Below, piece after piece: positions 8,501 through 17,575 of a stretch of 64,000 nucleotides of DNA. The position numbers were made by a program, and so were the translations under genes. Origin of the DNA: Nostoc sp. ATCC 43529 (lineage in GTDB: Bacteria; Cyanobacteriota; Cyanobacteriia; Cyanobacteriales; Nostocaceae). Position 1 is the first letter of the stretch; every line of letters starts with the position of its first letter. The stretch spans positions 62,001 to 126,000 of the forward strand of contig LWTK01000034.1 in assembly GCA_003326205.1 (NCBI GenBank), written 5' to 3'. The notes below the pieces were generated by a model that had not been told where the DNA came from, did not search any database, and was given only the letters and a program-made list of their open reading frames with translations.

Positions 8501-9601
8501 ATGTCAGTTTTAGCAGCGATCGCAGTCTTGGCTGTTCTGATCTTGGTACACGAGTTGGGACATTTTGTTGCAGCACGTTCTCAAGGTATTCTCGTTAACC
8601 GTTTTTCTTTGGGTTTTGGCCCAGTTCTTTTTAAGTATCAAGGATCGCAAACTGAATATGCTGTCCGCGCTTTTCCCTTGGGTGGCTTTGTGGGCTTCCC
8701 GGATGATGACCCAGATAGCGATGTTCCACCCAATGACCCAAATCTGCTGCGTAACCGTCCAATTTTAGACAGGGCGATCGTCATCAGTGCCGGAGTGATC
8801 GCAAATTTAATATTTGCCTACTTAGTACTGGCTCTGCAATTGGGTATTGTTGGTATTCCTGAAAAATTAAACTATAAAGCTGGTGTCATCGTACAACCTG
8901 TAAATCAAGAATCCATTGCCTACCAAGCAGGAGTTAGAGAAGGAGATATTATTCTGGCTGTCAACGGTCAGGAACTTCCCGCTTCTGATAAATCAACCGC
9001 TTTGCTGACAAAAGAAATTCAAACTCATCCCAATCAGCAAATCGAACTCAAAATTCAGCGCGAAAATCAACAACAATCGCTGAAATTAACACCAAAAATA
9101 GGAGCAGATGGCAAAGGTGTAGTAGGTGTGGCGCTTAGCCCAAATGCTACAGCAGTTTATCGTCGTCCTAATAGTCCTTTTGAAATTTTTGGCATTGCTG
9201 CTAACAGGTTTCAACAATTATTTGTGGGAACACTCAGCGGTTTTGGTCAGTTAATTACCAATTTTCAACAAACTGTAGGACAAGTTTCTGGCCCAGTTAA
9301 TATTGTCAAAATAGGGGCACAATTGGCTGCTGATAATAGCACAAATTTGTTATCTTTTGCGGCAATTATTAGCATTAATTTGGCGATTATTAACATTTTG
9401 CCTTTACCAGCGTTGGATGGCGGACAACTCGCTTTTCTGCTTATTGAAGGTCTGCGCGGTAGACCTGTGCCTGCTCGAATTCAAGAAGGTGTAATGCAAA
9501 CGGGTTTGGTGCTACTCTTAGGACTAGGGATTTTTCTGATAGTGAAGGAAACTACCCAATTAACTAGTCAATTAGAGTGGGTACAAAAGTTACTCCAGTA
9601 G
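8501..9601 (+). CDS. rseP: RseP-type site-2 metalloprotease
   Basis: 366 residues. The zinc motif HELGH lies in the first membrane helix (about 17-21), a PDZ domain occupies about 125-205, and the second catalytic site PALDGG is near residue 305, followed by the last membrane helix (about 335-355). All S2P catalytic residues are present. S2P enzymes cut anti-sigma factors or other membrane proteins within the bilayer after a first periplasmic cut. The adjacent nth gene starts 18 bp downstream on the same strand. No anti-sigma factor gene is near, so the substrate is unknown. Confidence 0.93.
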   Translation: MSVLAAIAVLAVLILVHELGHFVAARSQGILVNRFSLGFGPVLFKYQGSQTEYAVRAFPLGGFVGFPDDDPDSDVPPNDPNLLRNRPILDRAIVISAGVIANLIFAYLVLALQLGIVGIPEKLNYKAGVIVQPVNQESIAYQAGVREGDIILAVNGQELPASDKSTALLTKEIQTHPNQQIELKIQRENQQQSLKLTPKIGADGKGVVGVALSPNATAVYRRPNSPFEIFGIAANRFQQLFVGTLSGFGQLITNFQQTVGQVSGPVNIVKIGAQLAADNSTNLLSFAAIISINLAIINILPLPALDGGQLAFLLIEGLRGRPVPARIQEGVMQTGLVLLLGLGIFLIVKETTQLTSQLEWVQKLLQ

Positions 9602-9619
9602 AAAGTAGGGAGTGGAGAA

Positions 9620-10297
9620 TTGGCAGTGGGGAGTAGGGAAAAGAAAGTTTTATCTTTAAAGCAACGGGCGGTAGAGATTCTCTCTCGCCTGAACCATCTT
9701 TATCCAGATGCGACTTGCTCTTTGAACTACTCAACACCAGTACAATTGTTGGTGGCAACGATTCTCTCGGCTCAGTGTACTGATGAGCGAGTAAATAAAG
9801 TAACGCCAGCATTATTTAGTCGGTTTCCTGATGCTGAAAGTTTAGCGATCGCCGACTTAGATGAGTTAGAAAATTTGGTGCGTTCCACAGGATTTTATCG
9901 CAATAAAGCCAAGAATATTCAAGCCGCATGTCGGATGATTGTCACCGAGTTTAACTCTGTTGTTCCTAACCAAATGGAACACTTGTTAAAACTTCCAGGC
10001 GTGGCGCGGAAAACAGCAAATGTAGTCCTCGCTCACGCTTATGGCATTAATGCTGGCGTGACGGTAGATACTCACGTTAGCCGCCTCAGTCAACGTTTGG
10101 GTTTAACCGAGCATACAGACCCCATCCGCATTGAAAAAGATTTGATGCTTTTATTACCGCAACCAGATTGGGAAAATTGGTCAATTCGACTGATTTATCA
10201 CGGTCGTGCTATTTGTAAAGCCCGTTCTCCCGTCTGCGTTGCTTGTGAACTTGCGGATTTATGTCCTTCTGCAAATAAGCCAACGGTCGTAGGGTAG
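9620..10297 (+). CDS. nth: Endonuclease III (DNA glycosylase/AP lyase)
   Basis: About 225 residues with the HhH-GPD fold: HhH motif LPGVARKTANVVLAHA (about 125-140), the catalytic Lys in it (RKTA) and Asp in VTVDTHVSRLS (about 150). The 4Fe-4S loop is intact: C-X6-C-X2-C-X5-C at the C-terminus (CKARSPVCVACELADLC). It removes oxidised pyrimidines and nicks the backbone. The first residues (TTG start at 9620, or GTG at 9626) are encoded by GGAGTGGGGA-type repeat DNA, so the exact start is uncertain; conserved sequence begins around KQRAVEILSRL. Confidence 0.95.
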   Translation: MAVGSREKKVLSLKQRAVEILSRLNHLYPDATCSLNYSTPVQLLVATILSAQCTDERVNKVTPALFSRFPDAESLAIADLDELENLVRSTGFYRNKAKNIQAACRMIVTEFNSVVPNQMEHLLKLPGVARKTANVVLAHAYGINAGVTVDTHVSRLSQRLGLTEHTDPIRIEKDLMLLLPQPDWENWSIRLIYHGRAICKARSPVCVACELADLCPSANKPTVVG

Positions 10298-10420
10298 TGT
10301 TGGTCAGAAGGGGAGACGCGGTGACGCGAGGATGGGGAGACGTGGGGAAGTTAAGAAAAAACTCTTCTTGTCCCCCTGTCCCCACGTCTTTTTCCGTCTT
10401 CATGAATTTCAATTTGACAG
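10298..10420. repeat. Inverted low-complexity repeat between nth and rpsN
   Basis: GACGTGGGGA near 10338 is the inverse complement of TCCCCACGTC near 10380, separated by an A-rich core with its own AAGA/TCTT pairing. The surrounding sequence is the GGGGAGACGCGG/CCCCACGTC repeat class found all over such genomes. It can form a long hairpin and may terminate nth transcription. Confidence 0.5.
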
Positions 10421-10505
10421 ACTAGTGGGGAACACAAGTAACCTAGAATTGAAAAGAAGACTGTAGAATGGAAAATGCTGTCTTTAAATGTAAGTTAGAG
10501 AGTAT

Positions 10506-10808
10506 ATGGCAAAAAAGAGCATGATTGAGCGCGAGAAAAAACGCGCCAGATTGGTAGAAAAATATGCCCAGAAGCGGGAAGCTCTCTTGGAAGAGTTCAG
10601 AACTACAGAATCTCCCCTTGATAAGCTAGAAATCCATCGGCAAATTCAACAGCTACCACGGAACAGTGCGCCCAACCGCCGCCGTAACCGTTGTTGGTTG
10701 ACTGGTCGTTCTAGAGGTGTTTACCGCGATTTTGGGTTATCTCGGAATGTGCTGCGGGAATGGGCGCATGAAGGCCTTTTGCCTGGAGTAGTTAAGTCTA
10801 GTTGGTAG
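10506..10808 (+). CDS. rpsN: 30S ribosomal protein S14
   Basis: 100 residues, the long zinc-free form of uS14: the C-terminal half shows [20 protein letters not shown] and ends [11 protein letters not shown], without the C-X2-C pairs of the zinc type. It binds the 16S rRNA 3' major domain in the small-subunit head. As in other cyanobacteria it sits alone rather than in the S10/spc operon. An STRR repeat follows the stop codon. Confidence 0.97.
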   Translation: MAKKSMIEREKKRARLVEKYAQKREALLEEFRTTESPLDKLEIHRQIQQLPRNSAPNRRRNRCWLTGRSRGVYRDFGLSRNVLREWAHEGLLPGVVKSSW

Positions 10809-10925
10809 TCATTGGTCATTAGTCATTGGTCATTAGTCATTGGTCATTGGTCATTAGTTTTATGCAAAGGACAGAGGACAACTGACAAAAGACAAACGAC
10901 AAATGACAAAGGACAAAAAACAAAA
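10809..10925. repeat. STRR-type heptamer repeat downstream of rpsN
   Basis: Alternating TCATTGG/TCATTAG units followed by the complementary GACAAA/GACAAC series, forming an inverted arrangement between the convergent rpsN and the minus-strand gene at 10927. Confidence 0.7.
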
Positions 10926-10926
10926 A

Positions 10927-11256
10927 TTATTGACCGCAACACTTATCAATTCCCAGACTTTCTAAGAGTAGATCGCTAACAGCGTTGGCGATCGCAAACT
11001 CTCCATAAAAGCTATTGGAAAAATCATACGACTGCATCTCTGTGACAATGGCAATAACCAGAGAACCAAGGTCGTTTTCTCCTTCCATGCGTTGACGCAC
11101 AAAAATCTGTGCGGCTCGTTGAGCAATCTTTTGGTTAACTGCTTCGGGGATAAATTCTGTATCTAGCCACCGCAGTAAACGTTCTCGCAACCATTCACCT
11201 TCGAGTTGCGGATTCTGAGGACGTGGTAGAGTAATTGCTGGAATTGGTTCAGTCAT
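10927..11256 (-). CDS. Conserved cyanobacterial hypothetical protein
   Basis: 109 residues from the ATG at 11256 (MTEPIPAITLP); an in-frame TTG five codons earlier (11271) is less likely. The sequence is helical and acidic with no membrane segment. It ends in GIDKCCGQ, with a vicinal Cys pair that could bind metal or form a disulphide. I recall no characterised family. It is divergent from aat, with starts about 85 bp apart, so the two may share a promoter region. Confidence 0.6.
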   Translation of the reverse strand: MTEPIPAITLPRPQNPQLEGEWLRERLLRWLDTEFIPEAVNQKIAQRAAQIFVRQRMEGENDLGSLVIAIVTEMQSYDFSNSFYGEFAIANAVSDLLLESLGIDKCCGQ

Positions 11257-11342
11257 ATTTTTTATACGCAAAGGGGATTACAAGGGAACGCAGAGAATGA
11301 CTGCTAGTATCAATTTGCGTTCTTTTTGTATTTTTTATATTT

Positions 11343-11918
11343 ATGCAATATGATATCGCTGCTATTGTTCAAGGTTATGCTCAAGGCTATTTTCTCATGG
11401 CTGATGATAGCGATCGCCTGAGCTGGTACGGAAGTCGCGATCGCACTTTGATTCCCTTGGATGAGAGGTTTCGCTACCCCAAGTCTTTGCAGCGCGTTCT
11501 CAATCAAGAACGTTTTAGTGTGGCGATTAATCGGGATTTTCAAGCTGTGGTGGCTGGCTGTGCTAACCGCGAAGTAACTTGGATTTCACCAGAATTGCAA
11601 GATATTTACTGGCTACTTTACCAGAGTGGTTATGCTTATAGTTTTGAAACTTGGCAAGGTGACGAACTAGCTGGCGGAATATTGGGAATTGTTATTGGTG
11701 GTGCTTTCATTGGCGAGTCAATGTTTTACCGCATTCCTGATGGTTCAAAGGTAGCAATGGTAAAGTTGGTAGAAAGATTGCGCCAGAGGAAATTTGTATT
11801 TTTTGATGCCCAAATGATGAATCCGCATTTAGAAAGATTTGGTGCTTATCGGGTTGGGGATGAAGAATATCAAAGTTTACTCAACAAAGCGTTGCAACGT
11901 CGCTGTTATTTAGTATGA
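11343..11918 (+). CDS. aat: Leucyl/phenylalanyl-tRNA-protein transferase
   Basis: 191 residues, typical of the short cyanobacterial form. The motifs [12 protein letters not shown] (about 9-20), [18 protein letters not shown] (about 110-127) and [16 protein letters not shown] are those of Aat. The enzyme moves Leu or Phe from its tRNA to N-terminal Arg/Lys of proteins, marking them for ClpS/ClpAP-type degradation (N-degron pathway). A clpC gene is encoded elsewhere in the window (36030-38498). No clear SD precedes the ATG. Confidence 0.93.
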   Translation: MQYDIAAIVQGYAQGYFLMADDSDRLSWYGSRDRTLIPLDERFRYPKSLQRVLNQERFSVAINRDFQAVVAGCANREVTWISPELQDIYWLLYQSGYAYSFETWQGDELAGGILGIVIGGAFIGESMFYRIPDGSKVAMVKLVERLRQRKFVFFDAQMMNPHLERFGAYRVGDEEYQSLLNKALQRRCYLV

Positions 11919-12134
11919 AGGATGGCAATATTCTTAATAGAGCTTTTATTTATTATTTCATAGTGTAAAGTGTAGTACTTGATTTAAAGTCAACCGCCCA
12001 CCCGAACCAAAACCTTTCTTGGTAAAATCGATTCTTGGCATCTGTGACGCAGTGTTAAGTTAATAATTCAAGTAGATTTGTTTATTCGTGCTACACTGTC
12101 GCCATTATCATCTCAAACGTGGACGAAAGTAAGT

Positions 12135-13993
12135 ATGTCTAGCGATACAGTTGTTACTAACTTGCTTGATACTCTTATTGAGCGATTGCAAGGTAGTGAA
12201 ACGCTAGAAGTCGAGGTTAAATTAGCACAAAGCGGTATACCTAAAAGCCTCTGGGAGACAGTAAGTGCATTTGCTAATACTAATGGTGGGTGGATTCTGT
12301 TGGGCGTCAAAGAGTTAAATAGTAGGCTTGAGGTTGAAGGGCTTTCTAAAGCTTCCAAAATGTTGGATGATTTTTACAACACATTGCGTAGTTCTCAAAA
12401 AATTAGTTATCCGATTTGTAATGCACAGGATGCACGTATTGAAACTGTAGATGGTAAGGAAATACTGGTTATCCGTGTGCCAGAAGCGCCACGCCAACAA
12501 CGTCCTATCTATATTAACGGCAACCCATATACCGGTACATATGTGAGACGCCATACTGGCGATCATCACTGCACTAAGCCAGAAGTAGACCGAATGATGC
12601 GTGAAGCATCAGATGTCGGTGCAGACTCCGCTATCTTGCCTGGATTTAACTTAGATGATACAGACCGAGATGCATTGGCACGATATCGGCGATTGGATCA
12701 AACCCTTCACCCCGGAGAACCACGTAATACCTATGATGATCTCCGCTTTATGACAGCAATTGGTGGCTATGCTCGTGATAGAGGAACAGGAAAAGAGGGC
12801 TTGACTGTTGCAGGATTGCTTTTACTAGGAACCGATCAAGCTATTCGGGAGTGGCGATCGCGTCATATTATTGACTACAGAATGATATTAACTGAAGATG
12901 ACCCTGATAAGCGTTGGGATGATCGCGTTCCGTGGGAAGGAAATTTGTTCGGTCTTTTGAAAATATCTATCTTCGTTTAACATCAGGTCTAACTACTGCC
13001 TTTCAGTTGCAAGGAGTAACACGAATTGAGGAAAGCCCCGTCCATGTTGTGTTACGTGAGGCACTTGTAAACCTTCTTGTCCACACTGATTATGCTGTCC
13101 CAGAAGCATCACTTATTGTCCGTACACCTAGCGGATTTCTGTTTCGGAACCCAGGAAGTTCCCGTATTTCTGAATTTGATCTTCTTCACGGCGATCGTTC
13201 TGATCCGCGTAACCCTGAATTAGTCCGGATGTTTCGTCTTATCGGATTAGCAGAAGAGGCGGGAACTGGCATCCCAAAAATTATCCGAGCATGGCGTGAA
13301 TTAGGATTAGAAATGCCAAAAATTGATGCAGGAACAGAGCGATACGAATTTACATTACAGCTTCGTCAAGCTCACTTGCTTTCTACTGAAGATCGTCGTT
13401 GGCTCAGGAGCTTAGGTTCACAGTGGAATGAAGCAGAGCAATTAGCCTTGGTTCATGCCAAACACCACGGCTATGTTGATAATGCAACCCTAACTCGATT
13501 AACTGGTCAGCACCTAGCCGACATATCAAAAGTACTTGTCAGTCTTCGTAATCGACAATTATTACAAATGGTTAATCGAGGGCGTTCCGCTTGTTATGAG
13601 TTAAGTTCACTAGGGATATCTGGAACTAAAATTCCTACAAATACTTCTACGTCTCCAACCAAGCAAGAAACTATTCCTGAAAATCTTTGGAATGAACTGA
13701 TGCAGATAGGTGCAATTGTTCGCGATCATTCTCGAGTTGAGCGCGTAACTTTAGAGAAAGTCCTAGTGCAGCTATGTTCACTTACTCCGCTTGCTCCCAA
13801 TGATCTTGTAATTATTCTGGAACGTAAAAAGTATTACCTTCTAAAAGTAATTCGCACCTTGCTTGCATCAGGTTCTATTAGCTATTTATATTCTGATCAA
13901 CCTAGTCATCCACGTCAGAAGTATATTGCAACTGAGATAGTTGGTAAAGAGCTTAGTCCACAGCAAACATCTTTGGACTTCAAGAGTAATTAA
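12135..13993 (+). pseudogene. AlbA_2 / RecG-like ATP-binding protein, broken by one-base frameshift
   Basis: Two overlapping frames make one protein. The first (to 12980) has an AlbA_2 (Schlafen-type) nucleic-acid-binding domain, with the FANTNGGWILLGV motif at about residues 45-57, and reads through WDDRVPWEGNLFG. The second (open from 12932) continues with IYLRLTSGL, REALVNLLVHTDY and RNPGSSRI plus EEAGTGIPKIIRAW, the RecG-like ATP-binding C-terminal part, then a winged-helix tail. Adding one T to the run at 12955-12958 restores a continuous 619-residue product. Such proteins are often regulators or defence-associated. The ATG at 12135 is preferred over the TTG at 12078. Either a real mutation or a sequencing error. 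Confidence 0.85.
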
Positions 13994-14039
13994 ACCTTAA
14001 TTTAAATGATTTGCTAGCGTATAAAAGTAGATAAAATTC

Positions 14040-14264
14040 ATGCCCAGGAAAATTCGGGAATTAAAAGCCGAGATTTCACGTCAAGGATTCGTTTATCTGC
14101 CTAAACGTGGTAAAGGTAGTCATGAACGTTGGCGACATCCTTTGCTCAAAAAAACATTAACAATTGCGGGCAAGGATGGAGATGATGTGCCAGTGTACCT
14201 GGAAAAGCAGTTAGAAAAGTTATTAACTGAACTTCAAGAGTTAAGAAAGGACGAGAATTCATGA
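14040..14264 (+). CDS. hicA: HicA-type toxin (mRNA interferase)
   Basis: 74 residues with the HicA double-stranded-RNA-binding fold signature: GFVYLPKRGKGSHERWRHP contains the catalytic His in GSH (about residue 28). HicA toxins cleave mRNA and block translation until bound by HicB. The stop codon overlaps the start of the next gene (ATGA at 14261), so the pair is translationally coupled in the toxin-first order usual for hicAB. Confidence 0.92.
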   Translation: MPRKIRELKAEISRQGFVYLPKRGKGSHERWRHPLLKKTLTIAGKDGDDVPVYLEKQLEKLLTELQELRKDENS

Positions 14265-14479
14265 ATCGATACAGTATGATTGTTCAATGGTCTGATGAAG
14301 ATGAACTTTTTCTAGTGACTATTCCAGAGTTTAGCGATCGCGTTATTATGCCTTGCACTCACGGCAAAACTCGTGAAGAAGCTATTCGTAATGGCGAAGA
14401 AGTAATTGAAATGTACTTGGAAGCTTGGGAAGTAGAAGGTGAAACTATCCCGGAACCCAATACATTGCAAATTGCCTAA
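14261..14479 (+). CDS. hicB: HicB-type antitoxin
   Basis: 72 residues. The partially degraded RNase H-like HicB fold is recognisable from YSMIVQWSDEDELFLVTIPEF, the G.T.EEA..N..E.I pattern and the IPEP motif near the C-terminus. It is the short form lacking a C-terminal DNA-binding HTH or RHH domain, so autoregulation may be weak or depend on another factor. It overlaps hicA by 4 bp. Confidence 0.9.
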   Translation: MNRYSMIVQWSDEDELFLVTIPEFSDRVIMPCTHGKTREEAIRNGEEVIEMYLEAWEVEGETIPEPNTLQIA

Positions 14480-14639
14480 TTATTATTGTAAAATCTTTGA
14501 ATTAACAAAGGAATTTTTGAATAATATATGCATTTGGCGAATCGGAGAGTTGTGAATAAGCAACATAATTACTCTCAGACGCATAGAGCGATCGCCTGAT
14601 TATATATAAGATTTTTCTAAGAAAACAGCATAACTATAA

Positions 14640-15203
14640 TCACTCCAGCAACCAACTAAATAAACCTTCCACTGTTAAGCTGAAATCTTTAGCAAATTCC
14701 GGCACTGGTAACTTTGTTTCTAGTTCTTCGTAAACGTTTGTTGCTTGATTTGGCAAGTAAACAAAGACAGATTTTTCTTTAGGATCTATCAGCCATCCCA
14801 TCTGAGTTCCATACTTCAGGCAGTGCAGAATATTCTTGATAACTTTAGTTTGACTTTGATCGGGAGATAAAATTTCAATTGTCCAATCTGGGGCAATTGA
14901 GAAGATATTAGCAACCCCACCATTCTCTTGATGAGGAATTCTATCCCACATAAACACAGAAATGTCAGGTACAATTGAGCGATCGGCAAATGTACAGCGA
15001 AGTTCACAAAAAGCCCGCGCAATTTTTTTGGGTTTTACGACTAAGTTAATTGCAGGTGCTAACTCGGTCTGAATTGCGCTGTGTTCCCCTTGTGGCATTG
15101 GTTTTTGGATGATACGTCCATCAATATATTCACTGGCAGGTTCTGTCTCTGGTAAATCTAGGAATTCAGTGAGAGTCAGAGGTTTAGCAGAGGTTTGTAC
15201 CAT
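14640..15203 (-). CDS. Uma2 family (PD-(D/E)XK-fold) endonuclease-like protein
   Basis: 187 residues of the Uma2/DUF820 family, heavily expanded in cyanobacteria. Signature: LTLTEFLDLPETEPASEYIDG near the N-terminus, VPDISVF (about 97-103) and the paired WTIEILSPDQS (about 126-136), which supply the restriction-nuclease-type acidic residues. The biological role of the family is unknown; members are often linked to mobile or TA-rich DNA, as here beside hicAB. Confidence 0.9.
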   Translation of the reverse strand: MVQTSAKPLTLTEFLDLPETEPASEYIDGRIIQKPMPQGEHSAIQTELAPAINLVVKPKKIARAFCELRCTFADRSIVPDISVFMWDRIPHQENGGVANIFSIAPDWTIEILSPDQSQTKVIKNILHCLKYGTQMGWLIDPKEKSVFVYLPNQATNVYEELETKLPVPEFAKDFSLTVEGLFSWLLE

Positions 15204-15243
15204 TGGAGGTTTCCTGAAAGTAACTCATCAGCCATCCAAACCC

Positions 15244-16050
15244 TTACACCTTTTGTTCGGTAACTAAAGTTAAGCTAACCCATTCGCCTTTGTCGTTATA
15301 GCTGCGAATCATCCGCTGGCGGAGGTTTGGTTGGATTAACCAACCTGCTTCTAAAAATAAAGGTTGACGTAATTGCACTTTGAGTGGTGAAGTTGCAGAA
15401 GCGCCATCGGGTAAGAATAATACTTGTATCTGCTTTTCGGGATTTTCATCAAAGAGAACAATGGAACCTTTGATAGTAGCAGTTGAGGTAATTGTGCGTT
15501 CTGCAAAAGAAGTACTTTGAATTAATCGCCCAGTATTATCTAATTGTAATTTGAGAGTTGTAGAGTAAGTGTCAGGCGATCGCAAATCTCGATATATTGT
15601 CACTGCTTGACCTTGCCATTCTCCTAACAAGTCATCTAACTGCAAAGGTGGACGTTCTGCTGTTGGGGTTCCAGCTAGATGTTCTCGAATTAGGGTTAGT
15701 CCGCTGAGATTACCTGTCCTATCAAAAAGTTGCACCAGACGTAAGCGGCGATTTTCATGAACAAAAGCGAGTTCTCCACCGAATTCGGAAAACGGCCCTA
15801 TCTGAATTAAACCTTCAGAAAACGAACCATTTTCAAAAAACAGCAAACCTCCCCCCACAGAACTAAATTCTCTGACTAAATCTCGTCCCGAACGAGTTAG
15901 AGTTAGGCGCACTGTCTGGCTACCGTTCAATTTTTCTAAGGAAAGACGGCTAGGAGTATCGCTCAAAAGTGTACCTTGGGGAGAAAAATTAGTGAATGAA
16001 CCTTCCCAAACACCGATATTTTGCAGAAAACATTCCCATTGTGATTTCAT
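15244..16050 (-). CDS. DUF3598 family protein (lipocalin-like)
   Basis: 268 residues from the ATG at 16050 (MKSQWECF..N.G.WEGSF). An upstream in-frame start lies inside STRR repeat DNA and is unlikely. The beta-rich sequence with W-G motifs in each half suggests two lipocalin-like barrels, as described for DUF3598, which resembles the CpcS/CpeS bilin lyase fold. Function unknown; a pigment or lipid-binding role is possible. It lies downstream of the 21-bp repeat array on the same strand as ftsX. Confidence 0.75.
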   Translation of the reverse strand: MKSQWECFLQNIGVWEGSFTNFSPQGTLLSDTPSRLSLEKLNGSQTVRLTLTRSGRDLVREFSSVGGGLLFFENGSFSEGLIQIGPFSEFGGELAFVHENRRLRLVQLFDRTGNLSGLTLIREHLAGTPTAERPPLQLDDLLGEWQGQAVTIYRDLRSPDTYSTTLKLQLDNTGRLIQSTSFAERTITSTATIKGSIVLFDENPEKQIQVLFLPDGASATSPLKVQLRQPLFLEAGWLIQPNLRQRMIRSYNDKGEWVSLTLVTEQKV

Positions 16051-16054
16051 AACG

Positions 16055-16140
16055 ATTTTGTCATTGGTCATTTGTCATTTGTCATTGGTCATTTGTCATT
16101 GGTCATTTGTCATTTGTCATTGGTCATTGGTCATTGGGTA
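16055..16140. repeat. STRR-type heptamer repeat
   Basis: TCATTGGTCATTTG units repeat about ten times immediately upstream of the DUF3598 start codon, overlapping what would be its leader. Confidence 0.75.
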
Positions 16141-16169
16141 TGGGGCATTGGGCGTGGAGAATAGCGAAT

Positions 16170-16436
16170 GAATCTTTGATACTCGCGGACGAGTCTTTGA
16201 TACTCGCGGACGAGTCTTTGATACTCGCGGACGAGTCTTTGATACTCGCGGACGAGTCTTTGATACTCGTGAATGAGTCTTTAATACTCGCGGACGAGTC
16301 TTTGATACTCGCTGACGAGTCTTTGATACTCGCGGACGAGTCTTTGATACTCGTGAATGAGTCTTTAATACTCGCTGACGAGTGTTTGATACTCGTGAAT
16401 GAGTCTTTGATACTCGTCAACGAGTCTTTGAACTCC
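16170..16436. repeat. 21-bp tandem repeat array, 12 units plus a partial 13th
   Basis: The unit is GAGTCTTTGATACTCGCGGAC with variants in the last bases (CGCGGAC, CGCTGAC, CGTGAAT, CGTCAAC). Twelve head-to-tail units run 16170-16421, then a decayed copy. Each unit contains CGAGT and ACTCG, which pair around the loop CTTTGAT, so every unit can form a small hairpin. Because 21 is divisible by three, frames stay open on both strands and would encode heptads; I see no independent evidence that these are translated. The array lies between ftsX and DUF3598. Confidence 0.95.
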
Positions 16437-16497
16437 ACTCCTGTGCCCCAATGCCCCAATGCCCCATGCCCAATGCCCAATGCCCAATGCCCAATGC
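16437..16497. repeat. CCCCAATG-type STRR repeat
   Basis: Repeated GCCCCAAT / GCCCAAT units immediately follow the 21-bp array and end at the ftsX stop codon. Confidence 0.7.
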
Positions 16498-17400
16498 CTA
16501 TTTTTTAGCAAAACGTCTGACAGCAAATAAGCTTCCAATTAATCCTACCGTGGCACCGAAGCTCAAGAGAATTAGAGGTAATAATAAAATTTGGGCTGGA
16601 GTGAGTTGTATTCCGTTGGTGATTACTTGGATAAACTCAGGTTGATTGGTTAGCAATTTACTGAGAAACTGTTGAATCAGAGAAATAAAACTCCAAGCGA
16701 TCGCACCACCGGCTAAACCAAAAGTAATTCCTTGTAAAATGAATGGGAGATAAATCCAAATAGAAGTTGCTCCCACTAGTTGCATAATTTCAATTTCCTG
16801 GCGTCGCGCCATGACAATCAGGCGAATTGTGGTGGTAGTCACGGCGATCGCTGTTACAGTCAAAATAATTGTAATTGTTAAAGTAATCCAGTTCAAACCC
16901 CGGTGTAGCTGAGCAATTCGTTTGACTGCTTCATCGATATACTGCACCGTTTCAACTCCCTGTAACTTAGCTAGCTGGGTTGCTAAAGTTGGCACGACTT
17001 GGGAGTTACGCGCTTTCACCTTAATTTCATCAACCAAAGGATTCTCGCCTAGCTGTTGCGTAACACCTTCAATATCCGAAATTCTCATTTCCTTAACTAA
17101 CTTATTCCAAGCTTCCTCCTTAGTAATTGTTTGTATGGCTGTTACCTGTGGCATTTTTGCTATCAGTGGCTCAATACTTTGAACTTGCATATCCGGTTCG
17201 AGATAAACTGATACTTCTAGCTGGGTACCGAACTGGTAGAGAAGTTTTTCGACTTGCCAAGAAGTTTGCAAACTCAAGCCGAATAAAAATAACAATACGG
17301 TCACAGTACTGACAGCTGCCCAATTCATCCAACCTCCCCGCAGTAAGCCAAGGAAAGTTTCTTTGAGCAGATAGTCAAGTTTCGTGAGAGATTTCAACAC
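16498..17400 (-). CDS. ftsX: Cell division protein FtsX (ABC transporter permease-like)
   Basis: 300 residues with four membrane helices (about 28-46, 175-200, 215-240, 270-292) and a periplasmic domain between the first two, the FtsX layout. The cytoplasmic loop ARRQEIEIMQLVGAT (about 205-219) is the family's coupling motif for FtsE. FtsEX controls peptidoglycan hydrolases at the division site. No ftsE is adjacent, as is usual in cyanobacteria, so FtsE must be encoded elsewhere. Confidence 0.92.
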   Translation of the reverse strand: MLKSLTKLDYLLKETFLGLLRGGWMNWAAVSTVTVLLFLFGLSLQTSWQVEKLLYQFGTQLEVSVYLEPDMQVQSIEPLIAKMPQVTAIQTITKEEAWNKLVKEMRISDIEGVTQQLGENPLVDEIKVKARNSQVVPTLATQLAKLQGVETVQYIDEAVKRIAQLHRGLNWITLTITIILTVTAIAVTTTTIRLIVMARRQEIEIMQLVGATSIWIYLPFILQGITFGLAGGAIAWSFISLIQQFLSKLLTNQPEFIQVITNGIQLTPAQILLLPLILLSFGATVGLIGSLFAVRRFAKK

Positions 17401-17424
17401 AAATTACCCCAGGCAAAAAGTTAG

Positions 17425-17525
17425 AATTCAGGAGTCAGAATTCAGAATTCAGAATTTATAATTGATAACTCAGAATTTAGAATTCAGCACTCCCCAGTCT
17501 CTCATCTCCCGACTTCCCACTCCCT
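17425..17525. repeat. TCAGAATTCAGAATTC-type low-complexity repeat
   Basis: Short direct repeats of CAGAATT/TAGAATT followed by CTCCCxACT units occupy the divergent spacer between ftsX and def. Confidence 0.6.
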
Positions 17526-17575
17526 GGCTTGATAGAATTGAGGTAGGAATTTTCACCATCTAGCCATCAAGACTC

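Noticed and set aside
16107..16508. Long frames on both strands encoding heptapeptide repeats
   Set aside because: They follow automatically from a 21-bp repeat free of stops; no SD, and flanks are STRR repeat. Treated as DNA repeat.
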